Positions 1-6,165 of a stretch of DNA of 8,163 nucleotides are shown piece by piece. Source of the DNA: CAYRUP01 sp964427485 (GTDB taxonomy: Bacteria > Pseudomonadota > Gammaproteobacteria > DSM-16500); the NCBI GenBank assembly GCA_964427485.1, contig CAYRUP010000085.1:1-8163 (forward strand). Reading direction: 5' to 3'. A program made the position numbers and the translations under genes. Numbering within the stretch: the stretch's first letter is position 1; every line of letters begins with the position of its first letter. Under the pieces are notes generated by a model. It was not told the origin of the DNA. It did no database searches and worked only from the letters and a program-made list of their open reading frames with translations.

Positions 1-1
1 T

Positions 2-52
2 GAAAATCTCACACCAGAAAAAGTGGATGATATTTTAAAAGAGTTGGAGTAA
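2..52 (+). CDS. nuoE: NADH-quinone oxidoreductase subunit E, C-terminal end only (partial)
   Basis: Only the last 16 codons and the TAA stop are inside the window; the gene begins upstream. The frame reads ENLTPEKVDDILKELE. A closing NLTPEKVDDIL-type helix is, as far as I recall, the usual C-terminus of the 24-kDa-type subunit NuoE, a thioredoxin-fold protein that carries the [2Fe-2S] cluster N1a and pairs with NuoF in the NADH dehydrogenase module. The cluster cysteines lie outside the window and cannot be checked. The identification rests on this short tail plus position: nuoE immediately precedes nuoF in nearly all proteobacterial nuo operons. The last codons also contain the GGAG that serves nuoF, so the two genes are probably translationally coupled. 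Confidence 0.82.
   Translation, partial: ENLTPEKVDDILKELE
46..49 (+). promoter_or_regulatory. Ribosome binding site for nuoF, inside the nuoE coding end
   Basis: GGAG lies 8 bases upstream of the GTG at 58 and within the final codons of nuoE. It supports the GTG as the true nuoF start. No ATG occurs in the nuoF frame between the start of the window and this point, and the next in-frame ATG encodes residue 115, beyond the nucleotide-binding motifs. Confidence 0.65.
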
Positions 53-57
53 CCGTT

Positions 58-1323
58 GTGGCAAATGAAATTTGTTTCCGCACATTACATTTAGATAAGC
101 CATGGACGTTAAGCACTTATGAAAGTGCTGGCGGTTACGTACAATGGAAAAAAATCTTGCGCGAAAAAATTCCACCGGCACAAATTATTGATGCCTTGAA
201 ATTATCTGCATTGCGCGGCCGCGGCGGTGCAGGTTTTCCCACGGGCTTGAAATGGAGTTTTATCAAGCATGATCTGCCAGGACAAAAATATGTATTGTGT
301 AATGCCGATGAAGGCGAACCTGGAACGTGCAAAGACCGCGACATTTTGCGTTTCAATCCACATCAATTGATTGAAGGCTTAGCCATTGCAAGTTACACGA
401 TGGGTGCCACTGTCGTGTATAACTACATGCGCGGTGAATTTCACGAACCTTATGAACGTTTTGAAGCGGCACTCGAAGAAGCGCGTCGTGCCGGTTTATT
501 GGGTAAAAATATTTTGGGCTCGGGTGTTGAAGTCGAAATATATAGTCACTTGGGCGCGGGCGCCTATATTTGTGGTGAAGAAACGGCATTGATGGAATCC
601 CTGGAAGGCAAAAAAGGGATGCCGCGTTTCAAACCGCCATTTCCTGCCGCACGCGGTTTGTATGGGAAACCCACAACCATCAACAATGTTGAAACGTTTG
701 CGACTGTTCCTGTCATTTTAGAAAAAGGCGCAGAATGGTTTTTGAATTTAGGCAAACCCAATAATGGCGGTTGCAAAATTTTCAGTGTGACAGGGCATGT
801 GAATAAACCGGGAAATTATGAAGTTCCACTCGGCACGCCATTTAAAGATTTATTAGCGATGGCAGGCGGTGTCCGTCAAGGTCACAAATTAAAAGCGGTT
901 ATTCCAGGCGGTTCATCGATGCCTGTTTTACCCGCAGAAATTATGTTGTCTCTCGATATGGATTTTGATTCCTTACAAAAAGCCGGTTCAGGTTTAGGCT
1001 CAGGCGCTGTCATTGTGATGGATGAAACGGTTTGTATGGTGAAAGCATTACAACGCATTTCGCATTTTTATATGGAAGAATCCTGCGGTCAATGCACGCC
1101 TTGCCGCGAAGGAACAGGTTGGTTGTATCGTTTAGTGCACCGAATTGAACATGGCGAAGGAACCGTTGCGGATATTGAGAATTTGCGCCGCGTCGCAAAA
1201 AATATTGAAGGCCGTACCATTTGTGCATTTGGTGAAGCAGCAGCCTGGCCCGTCGGTGGATTTCTCAAACATTTTTATGATGAATTTGTTTACCATGCAG
1301 AGCACGGCAAATGCATGGTTTAA
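58..1323 (+). CDS. nuoF: NADH-quinone oxidoreductase subunit F (NADH/FMN-binding, cluster N3)
   Basis: This is the 51-kDa-type subunit, which oxidises NADH at an FMN and passes electrons to its own [4Fe-4S] cluster N3, in the cytoplasmic arm of complex I. The 421-residue protein has the expected family length. Visible motifs, in order, are the glycine-rich nucleotide-binding stretch GRGGAGFPTGLKW (54-66), NADEGEPGT (82-90), the second glycine-rich motif GAGAYICGEETAL (166-178), NNVET (209-213), and the cluster motif SCGQCTPCREG (342-352). The N3 ligands are C343, C346 and C349, plus the distal C389 in TICAFG. All key residues are present, and nothing suggests decay. It starts with GTG, 5 bases after the nuoE stop. 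The only other start would be far downstream and would remove the FMN site. The next gene, nuoG, follows after 18 bases. Confidence 0.98.
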   Translation: MANEICFRTLHLDKPWTLSTYESAGGYVQWKKILREKIPPAQIIDALKLSALRGRGGAGFPTGLKWSFIKHDLPGQKYVLCNADEGEPGTCKDRDILRFNPHQLIEGLAIASYTMGATVVYNYMRGEFHEPYERFEAALEEARRAGLLGKNILGSGVEVEIYSHLGAGAYICGEETALMESLEGKKGMPRFKPPFPAARGLYGKPTTINNVETFATVPVILEKGAEWFLNLGKPNNGGCKIFSVTGHVNKPGNYEVPLGTPFKDLLAMAGGVRQGHKLKAVIPGGSSMPVLPAEIMLSLDMDFDSLQKAGSGLGSGAVIVMDETVCMVKALQRISHFYMEESCGQCTPCREGTGWLYRLVHRIEHGEGTVADIENLRRVAKNIEGRTICAFGEAAAWPVGGFLKHFYDEFVYHAEHGKCMV

Positions 1324-1341
1324 ATTAATAGGTATTAACGC

Positions 1342-3693
1342 ATGTCAGACATTGAAATCGAAATCGACGGCAAGCCTTTAAAAGCAAAACCCAATACCAT
1401 GGTCATCCAAGTCGCGGATGAAGCGGGAATTTATATTCCGCGTTTTTGCTATCACAAACATTTGTCCATTGCAGCCAATTGCCGCATGTGTCTGGTCGAA
1501 GTGGAAAAATCCCCCAAAGCATTACCCGCTTGCGCAACACCCATCATGCCCGGCATGAAAATTTTTACGCGCTCACCAAAAGCGCTCGCAGCGCAAAAAG
1601 CTGTGATGGAATTTTTACTGATTAACCATCCCTTAGATTGCCCGATCTGCGATCAAGGCGGCGAGTGTGAATTGCAAGATTTAAGCATGGGATTTGGTTC
1701 CGCAAATTCTTTTTATTCGTTTGGCAAACGTTCAGTGGAAGACGAAAATTTAGGACCTCTCATCGCAACGGATATGACGCGCTGTATTCAATGCACGCGT
1801 TGTGTGCGTTTCGGTGATGAAATTGCTGGATTACGTGAGCTGGGTGCAATTAATCGCGGTGAAAATATGGAGATTGCGACTTACGTAGGCGAAGCCATGC
1901 GTTCCGAAGTGTCTGGCAATGTCATTGATCTTTGTCCTGTGGGTGCATTGACGTCGAAACCATTTCGTTTTACTGCGCGTGCTTGGGAATTAAATCAATA
2001 TCCTTCTGTTGCGCCACATGATTGCATCGGTTCAAATATTTATGTGCATACCCGAAATGGCAGTGTCATGCGTGTCGTGCCGCGAGAAAATGCAGCGCTT
2101 AATCAAACATGGCTTTCTGATCGCGATCGTTTTAGTTATGAAGGTTTAAATCATCCCGATCGCCTGGAAAAACCCATGATTCGTGTCGACGATCAATGGC
2201 AAGAAACGGATTGGCAAACGGCGCTGGAAGTGGCAGTGGCCGGTTTGCAAAATGTTATCCAAATGAAGGGTGCAGAGCATCTTGGCGCACTCGCATCACC
2301 CAATTCCACGGTAGAAGAATTTTATTTATTACAAAAATTAATGCGGCAATTAGGATCTTCCAACATCGATCATCGTTTGCGTCAGGTGGATTTTTCCGAT
2401 CAACAAACGATGCCTGTTTTTCCCGGCTTAAATGGAACACTGGCTGAAATTGAGGAATGCGATACGATTTTGTTAGTGGGTTCCAATATTCAAAAAGAAC
2501 AACCGCTCGCATCTTTGCGTGTGCGTCAAGCAACGCGCAAAGGTGCGCGTGTTGTTGCGGTTAATATGATGGATTACCGTTTCAATTTTAATCTCGCAGC
2601 GAAAAAAATTGCGGCACCGCATCTTTTTCCCTCGGCATTGGAAAGTATTTTAAAAACCAGCGCAGAAGATGATTCAATTGCTAACTTACTGCGTGAAGGT
2701 AAAAAAGTGTGTGTGCTGGTGGGTATTCAAGCGTTTAACCATCCAGAGGCTGCTAAACTTCGTGCCTTAGTTCAAGCTATTGCAAAAGAATATAATGCGA
2801 AGGTAAGTTATTTAACAGAAGGTGGCAATGCTGCTGGCGCTTGGTTGGCGGGTGCAATTCCACATCGTCGTCCTCTCGGGGAACCGGTCGAACATGTGGG
2901 ACTTAATGCCTATGAAATGCTGAAAAATCCGCGCAAAGCCTACGTTTTATTGAATGTAGAACCGGAATTTGATTGCGCGAATGCACCTTTGGCGCAAAGT
3001 GCTTTATTGCAAGCTGAATTCGTTGTTTCTTTAACGATGTATAAAAATCCTGTGTTATTACAATATGCCAAAGTGATTTTACCCATTACGCCTTTTACTG
3101 AAACAGCAGGTACTTTTGTGAATGTAGTAGGGGAATGGCAAAAATTTAATGGTGTGGTGATGCCGCTCGGTGAGGCGCGTCCGGCCTGGAAAGTGTTGCG
3201 GGTTTTGGGGAATTTATTTCATTGTGAAGGGTTTGATTATCGGACGGCGCATGAGATTAGTGATGAGCTTAAAGCTGCACTAACTTCATCCCCTAGCTGT
3301 CATCCTGAGCGCAGCGAAGGATCATTAAATTATAACTTGGCGATCCTTCGCTGCGCTCAGGATGACACAGTCTCCCTTCTGAAATTATCGCGTATCGGGG
3401 AAATTCCGCTTTATGCGGGCGATAGTTTGCAGCGGCGTGCGAAAGCTTTACAAGCCACTCAACCTATTATTGAAGGTAATTTAGTTGCAGTGCGTCTTCA
3501 TCCTGAGACGGCTGCACAGTTAAAGGTATGTGATATGGATAGAGTGATCGTGGCGCAAGGTGAAGGGCGTGTGCTGTTGCCTGTTCTAGTGGATAAACGG
3601 GTTCCACTGTATGCTGCGTATGTTCCTGGCGGTATTTTAGCAACCCATGAATTAAGTCAATTGTATGGCCCAATAGAGATTCAAAAAGCATGA
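1342..3693 (+). CDS. nuoG: NADH-quinone oxidoreductase subunit G (clusters N1b, N4, N5), with an in-frame palindromic insertion
   Basis: This is the large 75-kDa-type subunit that carries electrons from NuoF toward NuoI. The N-terminal ferredoxin-like domain has the [2Fe-2S] N1b ligands C36, C47, C50 and C64. Next comes N5, with H96, C100, C103 and C109 (HPLDCPICDQGGEC). N4 follows, with C148, C151, C154 and C198 (CIQCTRC ... CPVGAL). The rest, from about 220 on, is the molybdopterin-oxidoreductase-like region, and no molybdenum cofactor is expected there in this family. Only C228 remains where some species bind the extra cluster N7, so N7 is absent. Residues 653-675 are encoded by a perfect inverted repeat and look foreign. 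The normal C-terminal subdomain (GEIPLYAGDSLQRRA, 686-700) resumes in frame after it. The 783-residue length is near the upper end for forms without N7. A weak AGGT lies 8 bases before the ATG. The last codons overlap nuoH by 4 bases. Confidence 0.97.
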   Translation: MSDIEIEIDGKPLKAKPNTMVIQVADEAGIYIPRFCYHKHLSIAANCRMCLVEVEKSPKALPACATPIMPGMKIFTRSPKALAAQKAVMEFLLINHPLDCPICDQGGECELQDLSMGFGSANSFYSFGKRSVEDENLGPLIATDMTRCIQCTRCVRFGDEIAGLRELGAINRGENMEIATYVGEAMRSEVSGNVIDLCPVGALTSKPFRFTARAWELNQYPSVAPHDCIGSNIYVHTRNGSVMRVVPRENAALNQTWLSDRDRFSYEGLNHPDRLEKPMIRVDDQWQETDWQTALEVAVAGLQNVIQMKGAEHLGALASPNSTVEEFYLLQKLMRQLGSSNIDHRLRQVDFSDQQTMPVFPGLNGTLAEIEECDTILLVGSNIQKEQPLASLRVRQATRKGARVVAVNMMDYRFNFNLAAKKIAAPHLFPSALESILKTSAEDDSIANLLREGKKVCVLVGIQAFNHPEAAKLRALVQAIAKEYNAKVSYLTEGGNAAGAWLAGAIPHRRPLGEPVEHVGLNAYEMLKNPRKAYVLLNVEPEFDCANAPLAQSALLQAEFVVSLTMYKNPVLLQYAKVILPITPFTETAGTFVNVVGEWQKFNGVVMPLGEARPAWKVLRVLGNLFHCEGFDYRTAHEISDELKAALTSSPSCHPERSEGSLNYNLAILRCAQDDTVSLLKLSRIGEIPLYAGDSLQRRAKALQATQPIIEGNLVAVRLHPETAAQLKVCDMDRVIVAQGEGRVLLPVLVDKRVPLYAAYVPGGILATHELSQLYGPIEIQKA
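3298..3367 (+). repeat. Palindromic repeat element (26-bp perfect inverted repeat, 18-base loop) inserted in nuoG
   Basis: The left arm, 3298-3323, begins TGTCATCCTGAGCGCAGC. The right arm, 3342-3367, is its exact reverse complement over all 26 bases. The match stops sharply at both outer edges. The 18-base loop (3324-3341) is AT-rich while the arms are GC-rich. Read in the nuoG frame, the left arm gives CHPERSEGS and the right arm gives ILRCAQDD. From memory, this peptide pair recurs in predicted proteins and in non-coding DNA of many unrelated bacteria, which marks it as a dispersed repeat family and not part of NuoG. No clear target-site duplication is visible. The right arm is not followed by a T-run, so it is not an intrinsic terminator. 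The structure is certain, while its identity as a mobile or dispersed element is inferred. Confidence 0.88.
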
Positions 3694-4724
3694 TGGAACA
3701 AATATTACTGATCAGTATCATTGCTATAAAAATTATCGTAATTGTCGTTGCGTTGTTGGTTGCTGTCGCATATTTGACGTTTCTTGAACGCAAAGTCATT
3801 GGTTACATGCAAGCTCGTATCGGTCCGAATCGAGTCGGTGCGCTTGGGCTTTTGCAACCGATAGCGGATGTTTTTAAATTATTAAACAAAGAAATTATTA
3901 TTCCAACGGCATCGAATCGATTTCTGTTTGTGACGGCGCCGGTCATCAGTATAGGGACAGCGCTGGCTGGCTGGGCGGCCATTCCATTGGATAAAACGTT
4001 TGTATTAGCGAATATTAATGCGGGTGTTTTATATGTTTTTGCGCTGTCATCACTCGGTGTCTATGGTGTATTAATTGCGGGTTGGGCATCGAATTCAAAA
4101 TACGCACTCTTTGGCGCGTTACGTGCTGCGGCACAATCGATTTCTTATGAAATCGGCATGGGTTTTGCTTTAGTGGGTGTCATGATGGCGGCGGGATCCT
4201 TGAATTTTCAAACGATTATCACGGCGCAGTCGGGTGGTTTTTGGCATTGGTATTGGTTGCCATTATTTCCTTTGTTTATTGTTTATTGGATCTCGGGGGT
4301 GGCAGAAACAAATCGAGCGCCCTTTGATGTCGCGGAAGGTGAATCGGAAATTGTGGCGGGATTTCATGTGGAATATTCAGGCACAGTATTCGCCTTATTT
4401 TTTCTGGCGGAATATGCCAATATGATTTTGATTTCAACGCTCGCGACGATTTTATTTATGGGCGGATGGTTGTCGCCCTTCCAAGGTCTTCCGGTTCTGG
4501 AACATGCGTTTGCTTGGGTGCCGGGTATTGTCTGGTTATTAATGAAATTAGCGATATTTATTTTTTGTTATTTATGGTTCAGAGCGACTTTCCCACGTTA
4601 CCGTTATGATCAAATAATGAGGTTAGGCTGGAAAGTGTTAATACCTGTAACCATTGTGTGGATCGTGGTATTGGCCCTAGCAATACATTTTCAATTGAGT
4701 CCGTGGTTTACGGAAACGAGATAG
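3690..4724 (+). CDS. nuoH: NADH-quinone oxidoreductase subunit H (quinone-site membrane subunit)
   Basis: This ND1-type integral membrane subunit forms most of the quinone-binding tunnel and joins the peripheral arm to the membrane arm. The 344-residue protein is of usual length and is rich in hydrophobic helices, the first at about 5-30. Conserved motifs are ERKVIGYMQARIGPNRVG (33-50), GWASNSKYALFGALRAAAQS (131-150), AETNRAPFDVAEGESEIVAG (205-224) and RATFPRYRYDQIMRLGWK (298-315). The acidic residues of the 205-224 loop, near the quinone entrance, are all there. The start overlaps the nuoG stop in an ATGA (3690-3693), which points to translational coupling. A second ATG is the very next codon (3693), so the true start could be one residue later. 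No defects are seen. Confidence 0.97.
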   Translation: MMEQILLISIIAIKIIVIVVALLVAVAYLTFLERKVIGYMQARIGPNRVGALGLLQPIADVFKLLNKEIIIPTASNRFLFVTAPVISIGTALAGWAAIPLDKTFVLANINAGVLYVFALSSLGVYGVLIAGWASNSKYALFGALRAAAQSISYEIGMGFALVGVMMAAGSLNFQTIITAQSGGFWHWYWLPLFPLFIVYWISGVAETNRAPFDVAEGESEIVAGFHVEYSGTVFALFFLAEYANMILISTLATILFMGGWLSPFQGLPVLEHAFAWVPGIVWLLMKLAIFIFCYLWFRATFPRYRYDQIMRLGWKVLIPVTIVWIVVLALAIHFQLSPWFTETR

Positions 4725-4727
4725 CAT

Positions 4728-5216
4728 ATGCGACGTTTAACCCGATACATTAAAAGTTTTACTTTATGGGATTTGTTGCTGGGTTTGAAACTCACCGGGC
4801 GCTTGTTTTTCGCGCGAAAAGTAACGATTCAATATCCCGAAGAAAAAACCCCCACTTCGGTACGTTTTCGTGGCTTGCATGCTTTGCGGCGTTATCCGAA
4901 TGGAGAAGAACGGTGTATCGCATGCAAATTGTGTGAAGCGGTGTGTCCGGCGTTAGCCATCACCATTGAAGCAGAACCTCGTTTGGATGGCGCGCGGCGC
5001 ACAACTTTATATGAAGTTGATTTATTCAAATGTGTCTACTGCGGATTTTGTGAAGAATCGTGTCCGGTGGATTCCATTATTTTGACGCGCTTTAATGATT
5101 ATCACATCGAAAACCGCGGCGAAAATATTTTAACGAAAAATAAATTGCTGGCGATTGGCGACAAATATGAGCCGTTCATCGCGGCAGATCGGGCAGAAGA
5201 TGCAAAATATCGGTAA
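4728..5216 (+). CDS. nuoI: NADH-quinone oxidoreductase subunit I (clusters N6a and N6b)
   Basis: This TYKY-type 8Fe ferredoxin subunit passes electrons through two [4Fe-4S] clusters to the terminal cluster next to the quinone site. The 162 residues match the family length. The two classic motifs are CIACKLCEAVCP (C63, C66, C69, C73) and CVYCGFCEESCP (C102, C105, C108, C112). All eight cysteines are present. The N-terminus (about 8-30) holds the amphipathic helix region that anchors the protein on NuoH. The following segment GLHALRRYPNGEERCIACK is typical of proteobacterial NuoI. Its ATG is 3 bases after the nuoH stop and is preceded by only a weak GAG (4718-4720), so it probably depends on coupling to nuoH. 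Confidence 0.98.
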   Translation: MRRLTRYIKSFTLWDLLLGLKLTGRLFFARKVTIQYPEEKTPTSVRFRGLHALRRYPNGEERCIACKLCEAVCPALAITIEAEPRLDGARRTTLYEVDLFKCVYCGFCEESCPVDSIILTRFNDYHIENRGENILTKNKLLAIGDKYEPFIAADRAEDAKYR

Positions 5217-5234
5217 TTTTGTAGAGACATAACA

Positions 5235-5837
5235 ATGACAGCACTCCATTTTATTTTTTATATTTTTTCAGCCGTTGCTATTTTATCGGCATTGATGGTT
5301 GTCGCTGCAAAAAATCCAGTGCACGGTGTGTTATTTCTGGTTTTTACATTTTTTGCGACAGCGGGAATTTGGTTAATTTTGAATGCAGAGTTTTTAGCAT
5401 TGGTATTGGTTTTAGTGTATGTCGGTGCAGTCATGACGTTATTTTTGTTTGTAGTCATGATGCTCTCCACTGGAATTATTAATTTGCGCGAAGGCTTTGT
5501 GCGGTATTTACCATTTGCAGTCGTGTTAGTTTTAGTGATGATAGGATTAAGTGTGATGGCGGTCGGTCCGAATCATTTTGGTCTTGCGGAAGTTGCTGCT
5601 CCCGCTGCGAGTGCAACGGATTACAGCAATACAGCGGATCTTGGTTCGGTGCTTTATACCAATTATGCTTATCCATTTGAAGTGGCTGCCGTTTTGTTAT
5701 TGACAGCGATTGTTGCTGCAATTGCGTTAACACACCGTAAACCCAAAGATCGAAAATCGCAAAACACGAATGCGCAAATTGCGGTAAATCCAAAAGATCG
5801 AATGCGGTTGGTGAAGATGCGGTCGGAGAAGAAATGA
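5235..5837 (+). CDS. nuoJ: NADH-quinone oxidoreductase subunit J (membrane arm)
   Basis: This ND6-type membrane subunit sits between NuoH and NuoK. It takes part in coupling quinone chemistry to proton transfer. The 200 residues show about five hydrophobic segments. The hallmark helix is AEFLALVLVLVYVGAVMTLF (51-70), with E52, Y62 and G64, the region where complex I structures show a bent third helix. A later conserved segment is YPFEVAAVLLL (146-156), with E149. The C-terminal tail (about 167-200) is polar and basic and ends RLVKMRSEKK. I recall such a tail as common in beta- and gammaproteobacterial NuoJ. The start lies 18 bases after the nuoI stop, the largest gap between genes in the window, with only a weak AGAG ahead of it. 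Confidence 0.96.
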   Translation: MTALHFIFYIFSAVAILSALMVVAAKNPVHGVLFLVFTFFATAGIWLILNAEFLALVLVLVYVGAVMTLFLFVVMMLSTGIINLREGFVRYLPFAVVLVLVMIGLSVMAVGPNHFGLAEVAAPAASATDYSNTADLGSVLYTNYAYPFEVAAVLLLTAIVAAIALTHRKPKDRKSQNTNAQIAVNPKDRMRLVKMRSEKK

Positions 5838-5842
5838 AAATG

Positions 5843-5846
5843 AAGG
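5843..5846 (+). promoter_or_regulatory. Ribosome binding site for nuoK
   Basis: AAGG lies 7 bases before the ATG at 5854 and within the 16-base gap after nuoJ. It supports this ATG as the start of nuoK. The resulting N-terminus (MTISLSQFLMFAAILFGLG) fits the family. Confidence 0.55.
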
Positions 5847-5853
5847 CTTTTTT

Positions 5854-6162
5854 ATGACAATATCACTCAGTCAATTTCTCATGTTTGCCGCCATACTATT
5901 TGGTTTAGGCATTGCAGGAATTATTGTGAATCGAAAAAACATCATCGTCATGTTGATGTCCATTGAGTTGATGCTACTCGCAGTGAATACCAACTTTATT
6001 GCGTTTTCGCATTTTCTTCAAAACAATACGGGCCAAGTATTTGTATTTTTCATTCTAACCGTTGCTGCTGCAGAAGCGGCAATTGGGCTGGCGATTATGG
6101 TCGTGCTCTTTAGAAAATCAGGCACAATCGAAGTTGATAAACTGGATGTATTAAAAGGATAA
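5854..6162 (+). CDS. nuoK: NADH-quinone oxidoreductase subunit K (membrane arm)
   Basis: This small ND4L-type membrane subunit lies in the proton-conducting chain between NuoJ and the antiporter-like subunits. At 102 residues it is of standard length and has three hydrophobic helices (about 5-25, 29-52 and 60-86). The two conserved buried glutamates are visible: E38 in MLMSIELMLLAVN and E74 in TVAAAEAAIGLA. By position they correspond to the E. coli residues E36 and E72, which mutant studies showed to matter for activity. The conserved NTNFIAFS segment (45-52) between helices 2 and 3 is present. It follows nuoJ by 16 bases and precedes nuoL by 3. Confidence 0.97.
   Translation: MTISLSQFLMFAAILFGLGIAGIIVNRKNIIVMLMSIELMLLAVNTNFIAFSHFLQNNTGQVFVFFILTVAAAEAAIGLAIMVVLFRKSGTIEVDKLDVLKG
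6155..6159 (+). promoter_or_regulatory. Ribosome binding site for nuoL, at the end of nuoK
   Basis: AAGGA lies 6 bases before the GTG at 6166 and overlaps the last codons of nuoK. It decides the nuoL start in favour of GTG. The next in-frame ATG encodes residue 13, inside the first transmembrane helix, and starting there would cut that helix. Confidence 0.65.
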
Positions 6163-6165
6163 AAC

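Noticed and set aside
554..565. Short GC palindrome (GGCGC GG GCGCC type) in nuoF
   Set aside because: It encodes the conserved glycine-rich GAGAY motif. Glycine and alanine codons explain the base pattern.
3298..3367. Intrinsic transcription terminator
   Set aside because: The stem is strong, but the right arm is followed by CAGTCTCCC with no T-run. It lies inside an intact reading frame with the rest of nuoG and five further complete operon genes downstream.
3298..3367. Frameshift or pseudogene status for nuoG
   Set aside because: The frame continues without a stop through the element, and the conserved C-terminal subdomain resumes in frame immediately after it. All cluster ligands are intact.
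3467..3799. Antisense open frame of 110 codons across the end of nuoG and the start of nuoH, and similar antisense frames at 7481-7813 and 7734-8054
   Set aside because: They lie opposite well-conserved nuo coding sequence, have no recognisable protein features, and are what codon bias on the sense strand produces by chance.
5217..5234. The 18-base gap between nuoI and nuoJ as a regulatory site
   Set aside because: It is too short, and it shows only a weak AGAG ribosome site and no hairpin or operator-like symmetry.
5700..5740. Possible internal promoter beginning with TTGACA inside nuoJ
   Set aside because: The -35-like hexamer has no convincing -10 partner at proper spacing and lies within conserved coding sequence, so it is likely chance.
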